From positions 1-6,540 of the forward strand of contig USHK01000064.1 in the NCBI GenBank assembly GCA_900554375.1: DNA of 6,540 bases, written 5' to 3'. The notes beneath the pieces are model-generated. The model saw nothing but the letters and a program-made list of their open reading frames with translations, was not told the origin of the DNA and did no database searches. Shown one piece after another: positions 6,506 to 6,540 of the stretch (its first letter is position 1; every line of letters begins with the position of its first letter). The DNA is from an uncultured Sutterella sp. Its GTDB lineage: Bacteria > Pseudomonadota > Gammaproteobacteria > Burkholderiales > Burkholderiaceae_F. The translations under genes were made by a program, and so were the position numbers.

Positions 6506-6540
6506 CTGTCTCTTATACACATCTGACGCTGCCGACGACT
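6506..6540 (-). other. Nextera/Tn5 sequencing adapter, reverse complement (artefact)
   Basis: CTGTCTCTTATACACATCT (6506-6524) is the Tn5 mosaic end in reverse orientation, and GACGCTGCCGACGA (6525-6538) is the read-1 adapter tail. The last two bases, CT, agree with the start of the reversed index found at bases 1-8. The same adapter type is therefore on both ends, pointing outward. The napG frame runs into this DNA. Confidence 0.98.

Noticed and set aside
6163..6522. Minus-strand open frame of 119 codons starting with MCIRDR
   Set aside because: It starts inside the 3' adapter and lies antisense to the well-supported napG, so it is a shadow frame.

Overview
This window looks like one sequenced DNA fragment from a gut-type metagenome or mixed sample, not an untouched piece of chromosome. 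Both ends carry the same Illumina Nextera (Tn5) read-1 adapter: bases 1-41, with an 8-base index in front, and the reverse complement at 6506-6540. Only about 42-6505 is biological. Genes at the edges are cut by the fragment ends, and the apparent start of the first reading frame lies in adapter DNA.

The biological part seems to come from two sources. Bases 42 to about 930 are AT-rich and encode the C-terminal part of a Bacteroidota-type GH18-like protein with a degenerate catalytic motif. From about 970 onward the sequence is proteobacterial in style: GC-richer genes, clear Shine-Dalgarno sites, a DcuB transporter and a periplasmic nitrate reductase (nap) cluster. A gut betaproteobacterium of the Sutterella/Parasutterella kind is my best guess for this part, inferred from gene content and style rather than from any search. 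The GH18-like protein loses family resemblance near base 933, so a chimeric join around 925-970 is likely.

Layout: adapter (1-41); partial GH18-like gene (43-969); AT-rich control region with a palindrome and possible promoter (970-1189); dcuB, fumarate/succinate exchanger (1190-2551); strong intrinsic terminator (2593-2630); short leader with an imperfect inverted repeat; napD (2715-2960); napA (3012-5777); a 40-base napA-napG gap holding a hairpin and a seven-codon proline-rich mini-ORF; napG (5818-6505, cut at its 3' end); adapter (6506-6540).

Functionally, dcuB and nap both serve anaerobic respiration. DcuB exchanges external C4-dicarboxylates for succinate. NapD chaperones the Tat signal of NapA, NapA reduces nitrate to nitrite in the periplasm, and NapG (normally with NapH) passes quinol electrons towards NapA. 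The order D-A-G resembles napDAGHB clusters, so napH and napB probably follow beyond the end. The terminator separates dcuB from the nap unit.

I found no new multi-gene system. The most interesting native signal is the napA-napG junction. There the only good ribosome-binding site serves a tiny ORF (MSPPYPP) that ends on the napG start codon, and that site is sequestered in a perfect hairpin. This suggests napG translation is coupled to upstream translation.
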